Shown: positions 54,831-63,886 of the stretch, in pieces
How the letters are laid out: every line of letters begins with the position of its first letter
Position numbering within the stretch: the stretch's first letter is position 1
Source: Pseudomonas fluorescens
Lineage (GTDB): Bacteria; Pseudomonadota; Gammaproteobacteria; Pseudomonadales; Pseudomonadaceae
Length of the DNA stretch: 64,000 nucleotides
Direction of reading: 5' to 3'
Assembly: GCF_902497895.1 (NCBI RefSeq)
Contig: NZ_CABVHQ010000021.1
Location: 25,894-89,893 of the forward strand
Translations under genes and position numbers: made by a program
The notes under the pieces: model-generated
Told to the model about the DNA's origin: nothing
The model's input: only the letters and a program-made list of their open reading frames with translations
The model's database searches: none

Positions 54831-56108
54831 ATGATCGAACCCAAGCGCGTCTTGCGCGCCCTCGCCGAACACTGGGCACTCCTGGAGCCACTGTGCGAGC
54901 ACTTCGACCAAGGCACTCTGAGCCTCAACGAACTGCGTTCACAGCTGGGCGCCCAGCAATTGGACAGCACGCCCCAGGACATCACCAGCCTGCTGGACGT
55001 GTGGATCCGCCTGGATATTCTGGTTCCGGTGGCGAAAAGCCCGAACCGTTTCGAGTTGAACGCGCAGATCCACGACTTCCTCGCTTATCTGCGACGCGAG
55101 CACCGGCTGGGCCTGTGCCTGGAAATCGAAGCCTATCTACGCCATCTGGAGCGGTTGGCCGGTTATATCCAGGACGCCTTCGACATCCGCGACGGCAGTG
55201 ACCTGGCACGCCAGCTGCGATTGCTCGACATGCGCGTACGGGATGTCCTGAAAAAACTCGCCAACGACGAGCAGGCCCTGGTGGCGGTCGCCGAGCGGGC
55301 CAAGACCAGTGACCGGCAGATCCCGCTGCGCCAGCGCTACGCCGAAGTGCTGGCGACCTGGGACGAATACGTCGAACCGATGATCCAGCTGGTCAACGCT
55401 GACGGTGCCTTCGAACAGGGCGTGCGCAAGGTCGAGAACGTGCTGTTGCGCATGCTCAGTGAACAGCAGCGCCTCGGTCACCTGGTCGATGACGACATGC
55501 TGCTGCGCACCCACGCGCGCATTCTCGAAATGCAGACCAGCGCCCAATTGACGCTGCGTCACGCCCGGGAACTGTTGCTGCCTCTACGCGAAGAAGCTCG
55601 CCGTCATAACGCAGTGACCCGCGGTGCCGCGCTGGCACTGGCCACCATCCGGCGCAAGGGCATCGATGCGGTACCGCAAGCGGCGATGCCGATGTTCACC
55701 CGGCCGCAAAGTACCTTCCTCGGCAGTGCCAGCCAGGTCGAGGCCTACGTGTATGCCCTGGCGCGGTTCGAGCCGAAACCGGCGCTCTTCCCCAAGGCCC
55801 ACAAGACTCAAAAGGGCGAAGTGCCCCGCGCGCCACGCACTGTTCGGGAAATGCTCGAACGCTGCGAAGACGCCCTGCCGATGCCGGATCTGATGACCTG
55901 GTTGCTGGAGCAGGAACCGGACGGCGCCACCGACGAATTGCTCTACTGGTTCTCGCGCCTCTCGCGGGAGAAACGCTTCAAACGCGAGCGTCTCGAACGC
56001 CGCGACTACCACACTCACGAGCACCAGGTCAGCCTGCGCTCCTTCGCCCTGCTCTCGGCCCGCGATGACGCATCCGAGAATTCTGCGAGCACTCCACATG
56101 CATCTTGA
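54831..56108 (+). CDS. mksF: Condensin kleisin subunit MksF
   Basis: This 425-residue MukF-like kleisin of the MksBEF condensin bridges the SMC heads and shapes the chromosome. An N-terminal winged-helix region (ALAEHWALLEPLCEHFDQGT) is followed by long helices (LARQLRLLDMRVRDVLKKLA) and a C-terminal domain. ATG 54831 (MIEPKRVL) is chosen because it begins the conserved protein; the longer frame adds 37 residues with no likely function. It overlaps mksE by 11 bp, and mksE overlaps mksB by 4 bp, forming one operon divergent from holD. Confidence 0.9.
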   Translation: MIEPKRVLRALAEHWALLEPLCEHFDQGTLSLNELRSQLGAQQLDSTPQDITSLLDVWIRLDILVPVAKSPNRFELNAQIHDFLAYLRREHRLGLCLEIEAYLRHLERLAGYIQDAFDIRDGSDLARQLRLLDMRVRDVLKKLANDEQALVAVAERAKTSDRQIPLRQRYAEVLATWDEYVEPMIQLVNADGAFEQGVRKVENVLLRMLSEQQRLGHLVDDDMLLRTHARILEMQTSAQLTLRHARELLLPLREEARRHNAVTRGAALALATIRRKGIDAVPQAAMPMFTRPQSTFLGSASQVEAYVYALARFEPKPALFPKAHKTQKGEVPRAPRTVREMLERCEDALPMPDLMTWLLEQEPDGATDELLYWFSRLSREKRFKRERLERRDYHTHEHQVSLRSFALLSARDDASENSASTPHAS

Positions 56109-56799
56109 TCTTTCCGAACTGTCCCAGCTCGCGCCGATCTTTCGCGAGCTGTTCAAGGGTTACCACGTCAGCCGCCGCGACCCGGAACTGTACGCGCAAT
56201 TGTCGAACTTCCAGGACCAGTACCGCATGCTGTTCAAGGCACTGGGCTTCGAACTGGTCTGCGATACCCGTGGCTTCTACTACTTCGTTCCGGACCTGGC
56301 CGCCGCGGCGGTGAACAAGACTGCCCAGCGTCTGGCGCTGTTTACCTTCATCATCGTCGAGCATCTGGCGGATCAGGGTCGCGACCCGGTGGCCGTGCTC
56401 GACGGTGGCAGCCTTGGCCGCGATGAGCTGCCGTCATTGCTGGAGAAATACCGCGACCTGTTCATTCAGGCTGAAGTACAGACCCAGGAAGAGCTGGAAG
56501 AAAAAATCATGCGGCGCATGACCCAGCTCGGCTTCGCCAGCGAAGAAAACGGCATCTATCGGTTCCTGCCACCGATGCATCGCTTCCTCGATGTTTGCCT
56601 GTCGGTTCAGCAGGACCGTGATTTGGCTGCGAGTCTGCACAGCGTGTTGCCATTGCCCGCGCCAGTACTGATCGATGACGACAGCGATGATCAACTGCTG
56701 GAAACCGATGACCCGCTGGACCTTAGTGACTTCGAGGAAGAGCGCGAAGAAGATGCCCTGGCCCGCGCCATTGCCGCTGAACAGGAGATCAACGCATGA
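56098..56799 (+). CDS. mksE: Condensin accessory subunit MksE
   Basis: This 233-residue MukE-like partner of MksF consists of two winged-helix domains (LSQLAPIFRELFKGYHVSR; FLPPMHRFLDVCLSVQQDRD) and a very acidic C-terminal tail (residues about 200-225, many Asp/Glu). ATG 56098 (MHLDLSEL) is preferred to the ATG at 56065, which lies deeper inside mksF. Its last codon overlaps the mksB start (ATGA). Confidence 0.9.
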   Translation: MHLDLSELSQLAPIFRELFKGYHVSRRDPELYAQLSNFQDQYRMLFKALGFELVCDTRGFYYFVPDLAAAAVNKTAQRLALFTFIIVEHLADQGRDPVAVLDGGSLGRDELPSLLEKYRDLFIQAEVQTQEELEEKIMRRMTQLGFASEENGIYRFLPPMHRFLDVCLSVQQDRDLAASLHSVLPLPAPVLIDDDSDDQLLETDDPLDLSDFEEEREEDALARAIAAEQEINA

Positions 56800-59636
56800 G
56801 CCAGGAACGCTACGGCATTCGCCGCTTTGCCCTGCTGAACACCGCCGGCTACAGTCTCGGGCTGTTTCCGCTGGAGCACCCGTTGTCGGTATACGGCGCG
56901 AACAACCTGGGCAAATCCGCCTCGATCAACGCCTTGCAGTTCCCGATCCTGGCGCGCATGTCGGACATGAGTTTCGGCAAATACAGCCTGGAACAATCGC
57001 GGCGCTTCTACTTTGCTTCGGACACCAGCTACATCCTGGTCGAAGTCTGCCTGCCCCATGGCACTCACGTGATTGGCGTAGTCGGTCGCGGCCCGGGTGG
57101 CGGCTTCGGTCACCAGTTCTTTGCCTATGCCGGCAAACTCGATCTGGCGCATTATCAGAAAGACGACACCTGCCTGCGACAGAAAGAACTGTTCAGCAAT
57201 CTCGAGCGCCAGGGTCTGAAAGCCTACGAGCTCAAGCCCGAAGAACTGCGGCGGTTGCTGGTCGGTGGCCACACCTCGATTCCGCTGGACCTGACCCTGA
57301 TTCCACTGCGTTCCACCAGCGAACAGAGCCTGAAGACCTTCCGCGCATTATTCATCAACCTGCTGCACATGCGCGAAATCACTGCGGCCAAGCTCAAGCA
57401 GCTGTTCCTCGACGCTTTCGAGCACAGCCTGCGCTCCGGCAGTGTCGACTATATCGCCGCTTGCGAGGAAGCCTTCCGTGATGTCCGGCGGATGGAGCAG
57501 GACTACAACTCGCTGGTCACCGCCGGCCCCTTGGTCGAAGCCTTGGCCGCTGGCGTCACCCAGCGCAACATCCTGCGCGGCAAACTGCATCGCCTGTCGC
57601 CGCTGCTCGACTCCTTGCTCGGCACCTGGTCGGACTACGCCGGTGCGCGCAAGGAAGAGTTGCTGATTCAATCCGAGCATTACCGTCACGAACAGGATGC
57701 TCTGCAAAACAATCAGCGCAGCAGTACTCAGGAACTGATGCGTCTGGAGCGGGAAATCAGCGGTATCCAGCGCTGGCTGGGTGAACTGTCGGTGCTCAAG
57801 CATCGCTTTGCCCTGGTCGATGACGTCAAAGTCCTCGAGCAGCAACTACTGGCGGCCAAAGACGCTCACGATGAACTGGCCGGCGCCCTCGCGCAGTCCC
57901 GGCAGTTCAGCGCCGAAGACCTGGAAGAGCGTCTGCGGGATCTGGAAAAACGCCTGAAGTCGGTCAAGCAACAACTCGATCATGCCGACAACAACAGCTA
58001 CGCCCGCCTGCGCGAAGAATTCTCGCAACAGGACGTCGAACGTCTGATGCGCCTGTTCAACAGCGCGCTGTTCAGCTTGCCGCTGGGCGAACACGGCATC
58101 GCACTGGACGAGAACGGCGAGTGGGTCAAATCCATGGAGCTGATTCTCGATGGCTTCCAGGGCGAACGCTTCGAAGTACCGGGCCTGTCCATCGATCTGT
58201 CGCACATCGAGCCGCCGGCGCTGCAAGCCCTGGCCGACCGCGCGGCGCTGCGGGATCAGAAAGAGCGTCTGGAAAAAGAACTCAAGCAGCTTAAGACACA
58301 GCAAGCCGTGGCGGCAGACCGCGCAGCCAGCAAGACCCAGACTGAAGCGCTGTATCAGCAAGTGCTGGATGCGCAGAAAGCCCTGGAAGACTTCCGTCGC
58401 GCGCAAACCCTGAGCGCCGAGGAAGGCGACAAGCTTGAGCAACTGGCGCAGATGGAAGGCGCGCAGGATGAACTGAAACGCTCCAGCGACGCTTTCACCG
58501 AACGTGTCCAGCAACTCTCGGCCAAGCTGCAACTGGTCGGTCGCCAGCTCGGCGACATGGAAGCCAAGCAACGTACCCTCGACGATGCCTTGCGTCGCCG
58601 TCAGCTGCTGCCGGCCGATTTGCCGTTCGGTACGCCGTTCATGGATCCGGTCGACGACTCCATGGACAACCTGCTGCCGCTGCTCAATGACTACCAGGAC
58701 AGCTGGCAAGGTTTGCTGCGCAGCGATGGGCAGATCGAAGCGTTGTACGCGCAGGTTCGCCTCAAGGGCGTGGCCAAATTCGACAGCGAAGACGATATGG
58801 AGCGTCGCCTGCAACTGCTGATCAATGCCTACGCGCATCGTACCGACGAAGCCCTGACTCTGGGCAAGGCCCGCCGCGCGGCGGTCACCGATATCGCCCG
58901 GACCCTGCGCAACATCCGTAGCGACTACGACAGCCTTGAACACCAGCTGGCCTTGTTCAACCGCGAGATCAACAAGCGCCAGGTGTCCAACCTGCAAAGC
59001 TTCCGCATTGTTCTGGCGCCGAACAAGGAAGCCCTCAAACATATCGACCAGATCATCCACAGCGCCGGTCAGTATGAAGAAGGCGAAACCCTCTCGGTGT
59101 TCGACCTGAGCCAAAGCGCCGATCAGGACAACAAGAACGAAGAAGCCAAGGAGTACCTGGCACGGCTGGTGGCGGCAAACCACAACCAGCTGGGCCTCAA
59201 GGACCTGTTCGAACTGGCGTTCGAGATCACCAAGGTCAACGGCCAGCCGGTCATCCACACCGACATCGATGGCGCCGCGTCCAACGGCACGACCATGACC
59301 ATCAAGGCACTGACCAACATGTATTTGTTGCTGCACTTGATGGATCGCGATCAGGCCGGGCGCGTCCGTCTGCCGTACTACCTCGACGAGGCGGCAGACA
59401 TCGACGAGAAGAACCAGGCCGCGTTGCTGGAAACCAGCCTGCAACTGGGCTTCGTGCCGATCCTGGCCAGTGTCAAGCCACAGGTCTGCGCCCATGTCGC
59501 CATCGACCTGGAAGGCGGCAGTGGGCCGAACGGGATCTACATCGATGAGGCGGACTGGAAATACATCCGTCGGCATGACGAGGTGAAGGCAACGGTCAAG
59601 GTTGAATCGACCGAGCCGGAACTGGACGAGGTTTAA
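56796..59636 (+). CDS. mksB: Condensin SMC-like ATPase MksB
   Basis: This 946-residue SMC/MukB-like ATPase has an N-terminal Walker A, YGANNLGKSASINALQF (about residues 30-46). Long coiled coils follow, with alternating Leu/Glu/Gln (about 280-390 and 460-620), and the C-terminal head carries TMTIKALTNMYLLLHLMD and the Walker B-like LPYYLDEAADIDEKN. It completes the MksFEB operon. No mksG/JetD nuclease gene follows; a terminator and a minus-strand pqiB come next. This points to the chromosome-organising version rather than a plasmid-defence Wadjet. Confidence 0.93.
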   Translation: MSQERYGIRRFALLNTAGYSLGLFPLEHPLSVYGANNLGKSASINALQFPILARMSDMSFGKYSLEQSRRFYFASDTSYILVEVCLPHGTHVIGVVGRGPGGGFGHQFFAYAGKLDLAHYQKDDTCLRQKELFSNLERQGLKAYELKPEELRRLLVGGHTSIPLDLTLIPLRSTSEQSLKTFRALFINLLHMREITAAKLKQLFLDAFEHSLRSGSVDYIAACEEAFRDVRRMEQDYNSLVTAGPLVEALAAGVTQRNILRGKLHRLSPLLDSLLGTWSDYAGARKEELLIQSEHYRHEQDALQNNQRSSTQELMRLEREISGIQRWLGELSVLKHRFALVDDVKVLEQQLLAAKDAHDELAGALAQSRQFSAEDLEERLRDLEKRLKSVKQQLDHADNNSYARLREEFSQQDVERLMRLFNSALFSLPLGEHGIALDENGEWVKSMELILDGFQGERFEVPGLSIDLSHIEPPALQALADRAALRDQKERLEKELKQLKTQQAVAADRAASKTQTEALYQQVLDAQKALEDFRRAQTLSAEEGDKLEQLAQMEGAQDELKRSSDAFTERVQQLSAKLQLVGRQLGDMEAKQRTLDDALRRRQLLPADLPFGTPFMDPVDDSMDNLLPLLNDYQDSWQGLLRSDGQIEALYAQVRLKGVAKFDSEDDMERRLQLLINAYAHRTDEALTLGKARRAAVTDIARTLRNIRSDYDSLEHQLALFNREINKRQVSNLQSFRIVLAPNKEALKHIDQIIHSAGQYEEGETLSVFDLSQSADQDNKNEEAKEYLARLVAANHNQLGLKDLFELAFEITKVNGQPVIHTDIDGAASNGTTMTIKALTNMYLLLHLMDRDQAGRVRLPYYLDEAADIDEKNQAALLETSLQLGFVPILASVKPQVCAHVAIDLEGGSGPNGIYIDEADWKYIRRHDEVKATVKVESTEPELDEV

Positions 59637-59653
59637 CGCTCACTGCGGCAGAA

Positions 59654-59696
59654 AATGAAAAGGCCGCGATCCAATGGTTCGCGGCCTTTTTCATTT
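59654..59696. terminator. Bidirectional terminator after mksB
   Basis: aatgaaaaggccgcga / tcgcggcctttttcatt forms a 16-bp stem with A-runs on one side and T-runs on the other. It could end both mksB and pqiB transcripts. Confidence 0.88.
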
Positions 59697-59705
59697 GAGC
59701 AAGAT

Positions 59706-59810
59706 CAAAAGATCGCAGCCTGTCGGCAGCTCCTACGGGATCTATGTTCAGAGCAAAATCATGAGGTGAACTCGGTCGGCGTAGGAGCTGCCGCAGGCTG
59801 CGATCTTTTG
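59706..59810. repeat. REP/BIME-like inverted repeat pair
   Basis: caaaagatcgcagcctgtcg begins the left arm and gtaggagctgccgcaggctg is in the right arm. It is the third copy of the unit seen at 50.0 and 53.3 kb, lying between the terminator and the pqiB stop. Confidence 0.88.
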
Positions 59811-59845
59811 GGGGCGGCCAAGGCTGCAATGCCCCCACATCATTT

Positions 59846-62149
59846 TTATTTACCAATGGAGATCTTCGGCGCCCAACCCAGCCATTCTTCCTCGAACTTG
59901 TCGAACAACGGGAAGGTTTGCTCCGCTCGAACCGGGTTACCCATGCGTTCGCCATCCGGTGTGGCGAAGGCGATACCTCCCTGGATCAAGGTCTCCAGAG
60001 ATTCGGTACGCACCGTGGCGCCCTTGAACAGGCCAATATCCAGACCAAAGCCGCTGGTGTTCCAGAATCGGCTGCCGCTACGGACCAATGGCGCGTACTT
60101 CGGCTCGATCAGGATATGAATCAGCACCCGATCCGCGGTCTGACCCAACTCATAAGCGGTGACCTTACCCACAGTGACTTCCCGGTAGGTCACCGGCACA
60201 CCGGCCTTCAGCGATCCCCGGCGAGCGGCACTCAGCACCAGGCTCAAGCCCGCTTCGGAGACTGCCGATTCCGGTGGCTGGGCCAGCGCAACAAAGTTCT
60301 TTTGCGGACCGAGATTTTTCGCCGCCGGCTGAACCTCCAGGTATTGCCCGGTGACCAGCGTTTCAAGGTTGGAGGTCTTGATCAGACCCAGTTCCGGCTT
60401 GACCACCCAGAACTGGCTACCCGCACGGGCAATGCGCTCAGGCACTTCAGTGATACGCGCCTTCAACAGCACCGACTGCAAGTCATCGCTGAGATCGACG
60501 TCCTCGACCTTGCCGACATCCAGACCCTTGAAGCGAATCGGCGTGCCAGTACGCAAGCCGTCGGCGCGATCGACCTTGATCGTGATCACTGCTCCCTTCT
60601 GCTGCGCCTCTTCATGGTTGGCGAACAGCCGGAAGCGCGGAATACGCTTGCTCAACGGTACTTTCGCTTCCGGGGTTTCGAAGGCAATGCCTCCGGCCAT
60701 CAGGCTTTGCAGCGATTCACTCTTGACCTGAATGCCGCCCGTCAAACCACCCGACAAGGTGATACCACTGGCATTCCAGAAACGCGACGAGCCGTTGACC
60801 AGTCCTTCGTATTCTTTCTCGATGTGCACACCGATGACCAATTGCTTGCGAGTGCGTGAGAACTGATAACTCTGCACCGAACCGACTTTGACCTGCTTGT
60901 AGAGAACCGGACTGCCAACCTCCAGCGAACCCAGGTTTTCGGTGAGCAGCACCATGTGCAGGCCAGGGGAGCGCAAATCCAGCGGCGGCGCCTTGGGCCG
61001 AGCCTCGAATTCGCGTTGCGGTGCACCGCCCTTGTCGCCCGGCCGGATCGCGATGTAGTTACCTTTGACCAAGGCTTCCAGGCCGGTGATACCGGCCAGC
61101 GAGATCGACGGCTTGACCACCCAGAACTGGGTACCGTCTACCAGGTAATCCTCGGCCAACGGATCAAGCGTCAACTCGGCGCTCGCACTGGAAAGATCGG
61201 GATCGATCTTCATGGCTTTCAGGCTACCGACCTGAATTCCCTTGTACATCACCGGCGTACGACCGGCCTGCAAGCCTTCGAAGTCACTGAGCTTGACCTT
61301 GATCCGGATACCGGCCTGGGCCGCGTCAAAATCTTCATAGAGGCGAAACGGCAGGCTCGGATCAGTCGGCGGGCTGTCCTTGCGGTTTTCCGGAGTGGCA
61401 AACGCAATACCACCGGCCACGATGCTGGCCAGCGACTCGCTACGCACTTTCACCCCGGACAGGTTGGCATCGATGCTGATCCCGCTGGCGTTCCAGAAAC
61501 GCGTATGTTTGCGCACCAGCTTGGCGTAGGTGGGCTCGATATAGACCTTGATTTCCACAGTGTTCTGATCCTCGGACAACACGTAGCTTTTCACCTGGCC
61601 AACCTGGATCTGCTTGTAGAACACCGGGCTGCCGCGATTCAGTGAGCCCAGGCGATCCGCCTTGACGGTCACGTGCAAGCCCGGCAGGGAATCCGACAAC
61701 GGCGGTTCTTGCGCCAGGGCCTTGAACTTGCGAGTCGACTCACCCTCGCCCGGGCTGACCGCGATGTAGTTACCCGACACCAGGGTTTCGAGCCCGGTGA
61801 TCCCGGCCAGGGTCACGCTCGGTTTGACCAGCCAGAAACGCGTGCTGGTCCTCAGGTAGGGTTCGACATCCTTGTTCATTTCGACCGTAGCGATCACGCC
61901 CTTGTTGTTGCCCTCGTCATCGAGGGCCAGGGCCGTGACCTTGCCGACCGGCATGCCTTTGTAGACCACTTCGGTCTTGTTTGCCTGAATGCCTTCGCCG
62001 CTTTCAAAGCGAACCTGGATTTCTATACCGGTCTCGTTGTAGGCACGCCAGCCCAGCCAGCCACCGATCACCAGGGCGATCAGGGGCAGTACCCAGATGG
62101 CCGACCAATTGGAAGCCGGTCGAGTTTTAGCTGTAGGCAAATCAGTCAT
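59846..62149 (-). CDS. pqiB: Intermembrane transport protein PqiB/LetB-like, six MCE domains
   Basis: This 767-residue protein has one N-terminal membrane helix (LPLIALVIGGWLGW) and then six MCE/MlaD repeats, recognisable by VVYKGMPVGKV, VFYKQIQVGQV, VMYKGIQVGSL, VLYKQVKVGSV, IRFKGLDVGKV and VTYREVTVGKV. MCE proteins form periplasmic tubes that move lipids between the membranes. E. coli PqiB has three MCE domains and LetB seven, so six is intermediate. It overlaps the upstream PqiA-like gene by 8 bp, forming a pqiA-pqiA-pqiB operon. Confidence 0.92.
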   Translation of the reverse strand: MTDLPTAKTRPASNWSAIWVLPLIALVIGGWLGWRAYNETGIEIQVRFESGEGIQANKTEVVYKGMPVGKVTALALDDEGNNKGVIATVEMNKDVEPYLRTSTRFWLVKPSVTLAGITGLETLVSGNYIAVSPGEGESTRKFKALAQEPPLSDSLPGLHVTVKADRLGSLNRGSPVFYKQIQVGQVKSYVLSEDQNTVEIKVYIEPTYAKLVRKHTRFWNASGISIDANLSGVKVRSESLASIVAGGIAFATPENRKDSPPTDPSLPFRLYEDFDAAQAGIRIKVKLSDFEGLQAGRTPVMYKGIQVGSLKAMKIDPDLSSASAELTLDPLAEDYLVDGTQFWVVKPSISLAGITGLEALVKGNYIAIRPGDKGGAPQREFEARPKAPPLDLRSPGLHMVLLTENLGSLEVGSPVLYKQVKVGSVQSYQFSRTRKQLVIGVHIEKEYEGLVNGSSRFWNASGITLSGGLTGGIQVKSESLQSLMAGGIAFETPEAKVPLSKRIPRFRLFANHEEAQQKGAVITIKVDRADGLRTGTPIRFKGLDVGKVEDVDLSDDLQSVLLKARITEVPERIARAGSQFWVVKPELGLIKTSNLETLVTGQYLEVQPAAKNLGPQKNFVALAQPPESAVSEAGLSLVLSAARRGSLKAGVPVTYREVTVGKVTAYELGQTADRVLIHILIEPKYAPLVRSGSRFWNTSGFGLDIGLFKGATVRTESLETLIQGGIAFATPDGERMGNPVRAEQTFPLFDKFEEEWLGWAPKISIGK

Positions 62150-62765
62150 AGTCGTCGTCCGACTCCGTGTTATCCCAAATCAGTCGGGGATCGAAAGTTA
62201 CTGCAGCAAGCATTGTCAAAATCACCACACTGGAAAAAGCCACCGCACCGAGATTCGCCTCGATGCTGGCGAGTCGGCCAAAACTCACCAACGCCACCAG
62301 AATGGCGATCACGAAGATATCCAGCATCGACCAGCGGCCAATGAACTCGATGAATCGATACATGATGATGCGCTGGCGGGCCGATAGCGGCTGATGGCGC
62401 TGCACCGAGAACAACAGCAAAGCAATACCTACCAACTTGAAGGTGGGCACCAGAATGCTCGCGATAAACACCACCGCGGCGATCGGAAACATACCGTGCT
62501 GAACCAGCTCGATCACCCCCGACATAATGGTGCTGGGAGCGCCCTGGCCTAAAGAACTGACCGTCATGATCGGCAACAGGTTCGCCGGGATATAGAGAAT
62601 CGCGGCAGTCACCAGCAACGCCCAGGTGCGCACCACGCTGTTCGGGCGCCGTGCGTGAACCAGCGCTCCACAGCGCGTGCAGGTCTGCTCATCGCTGTTC
62701 GGCTCCTGCCTGTTCAACTCGTGGCATTCCATACAAACCAGAATGCCCGCATCAATCGCCCGCAT
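62142..62765 (-). CDS. pqiA: PqiA/LetA-like membrane protein, second half-protein
   Basis: This 207-residue protein has an N-terminal zinc-ribbon-like region (CMECHELNRQE, QTCTRCGALVHARRP) and four hydrophobic segments starting ALLVTAAILYIPANLLPIMT. PqiA/LetA proteins are inner-membrane partners of the MCE tube. E. coli PqiA contains two such halves in one chain; here each is a separate gene. ATG 62765 is chosen because AGGAG lies 9 bases upstream; it overlaps the preceding gene by 14 bp. Confidence 0.9.
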   Translation of the reverse strand: MRAIDAGILVCMECHELNRQEPNSDEQTCTRCGALVHARRPNSVVRTWALLVTAAILYIPANLLPIMTVSSLGQGAPSTIMSGVIELVQHGMFPIAAVVFIASILVPTFKLVGIALLLFSVQRHQPLSARQRIIMYRFIEFIGRWSMLDIFVIAILVALVSFGRLASIEANLGAVAFSSVVILTMLAAVTFDPRLIWDNTESDDDYD

Positions 62766-63411
62766 GAGCATCTTCTCCTGACAATGCCTGCCAGATTTGA
62801 TGGGGCGACATCACCACCTCCAACCAGACCTGGACCAATAGCAAACTGATAAAGCACGCCAGGCCGAGACCGACGGTGACCGCGGCCATGTCCGCCAATT
62901 TGACGATGGAAACCAGGACCCCCATCAAATAGACCTCGAGCATCCCCCAATCCCGTAGATGGTGATAAATGCGATAGAGCAACAAGCCGTAGCTGCGACC
63001 CAGATTCCAGCGAATACTTAGCAACACCACCAGTTGGCAGATCAGCTTGAGCAGCGGGATGGCCATGCTGCAGAGAAACACCACGACCGCCACGCCTTGC
63101 ATGCCGGTATTGAACAAGCCGACTACGCCGGTCCAGACGGTGTCTTGCGACGATTGCCCGAGTAGATTGAGCTGCATGATGGGTAAAAAGTTCGCGGGGA
63201 TATACAACAGCAAGGCGGCTATGACCAAAGCCAGACTGCGTTCCACGACGTTGTGCCGATGAGCGTACAACTCATAACCACAACGCGGACATTGGGCTTT
63301 CTCACCGTGAGCGAGGTCTGGCTTGCGCATCAGCAAATCACACTCATGGCACGCCACCAAGTCGTCCAGCGGTAAATCTGATACCTCCAGGGTATCAACC
63401 GGATCTGGCAT
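62752..63411 (-). CDS. pqiA: PqiA/LetA-like membrane protein, first half-protein
   Basis: This 219-residue partner of the next gene has VACHECDLLMRKPDL and AQCPRCGYELYAHR forming a four-Cys zinc site. YIPANFLPIMQLNLLG and three more hydrophobic segments follow. ATG 63411 (MPDPVDTLE) is preferred, because the longer frame to 63501 runs into repeat-rich intergenic DNA. It is the first gene of the pqiAAB operon, directly downstream of the rRNA operon terminator. Confidence 0.9.
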   Translation of the reverse strand: MPDPVDTLEVSDLPLDDLVACHECDLLMRKPDLAHGEKAQCPRCGYELYAHRHNVVERSLALVIAALLLYIPANFLPIMQLNLLGQSSQDTVWTGVVGLFNTGMQGVAVVVFLCSMAIPLLKLICQLVVLLSIRWNLGRSYGLLLYRIYHHLRDWGMLEVYLMGVLVSIVKLADMAAVTVGLGLACFISLLLVQVWLEVVMSPHQIWQALSGEDAHAGD

Positions 63412-63451
63412 AAAAGGCTCTGGTTCGGAAAATGTTGAGGCTATTCTAGCG

Positions 63452-63553
63452 AAAGAAGCAGCTACAAGCTGCAAGCCGCAAGCGAGGTCCGCGCCGGACA
63501 CAAAACCGCTTCTCTCTTGCCGCTTGCCGCTGACAACTTGCCGCTGGCGCGCA
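63452..63553. repeat. Short intergenic repeats (gctgcaag/cttgccgc type)
   Basis: gcagctacaagctgcaagcc and, facing it, cttgccgcttgccgct with acttgccgctgg form a loosely inverted repeat cluster of the kind seen in pseudomonad intergenic regions. No coding frame is credible here. Confidence 0.4.
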
Positions 63554-63557
63554 GCGC

Positions 63558-63597
63558 AAAAACAAAACCCCTACCTGCATACGCAGATAGGGGTTTC
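63558..63597 (-). terminator. Terminator of the rRNA operon
   Basis: On the minus strand the stem aaacccctatctgc / gcaggtaggggttt closes on a short loop and is followed by TGTTTTT. It lies just after the 5S gene. Confidence 0.88.
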
Positions 63598-63605
63598 GGA
63601 ATTTA

Positions 63606-63724
63606 ATCTTGACGATGACCTACTCTCACATGGGGAAACCCCACACTACCATCGGCGATGCATCGTTTCACTGCTGAGTTCGGGATGGGATCAGGTGGTT
63701 CCAATGCTCTATGGTCGTCAAGAA
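63606..63724 (-). rRNA. rrf: 5S ribosomal RNA
   Basis: The reverse complement reads cttgacgaccatagagca, then the conserved gaactcagcagtgaaacga, gccgatggtagtgtgggg and gagagtaggtcatcgtcaag. The terminal helix cttgacga/tcgtcaag closes it. The ends are approximate within 2-3 bases. Confidence 0.95.
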
Positions 63725-63886
63725 ATTCGGTAGCCGGGTCGTGGGCCTTTTCAGGTTCACGCTCCAGCGAATGGGTATGCGATAGATTTGTGGGTTCGTG
63801 CAAACTTTCGGTTTGTATCGTCTTCACACACCGCAATCTGGCGCTCTTTCGGCTTTTCAGCCAAGAGCAGGCAAATTGCTTGGGTG

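Noticed and set aside
57846..59576. Long minus-strand open frame (576 codons) opposite mksB
   Set aside because: It is fully inside a clear condensin gene, has no family motif and arises from the GC-rich codon bias of the plus strand.
54831..59636. Wadjet plasmid-defence system
   Set aside because: The mksG/jetD nuclease gene is absent after mksB. Only the three condensin genes are present.
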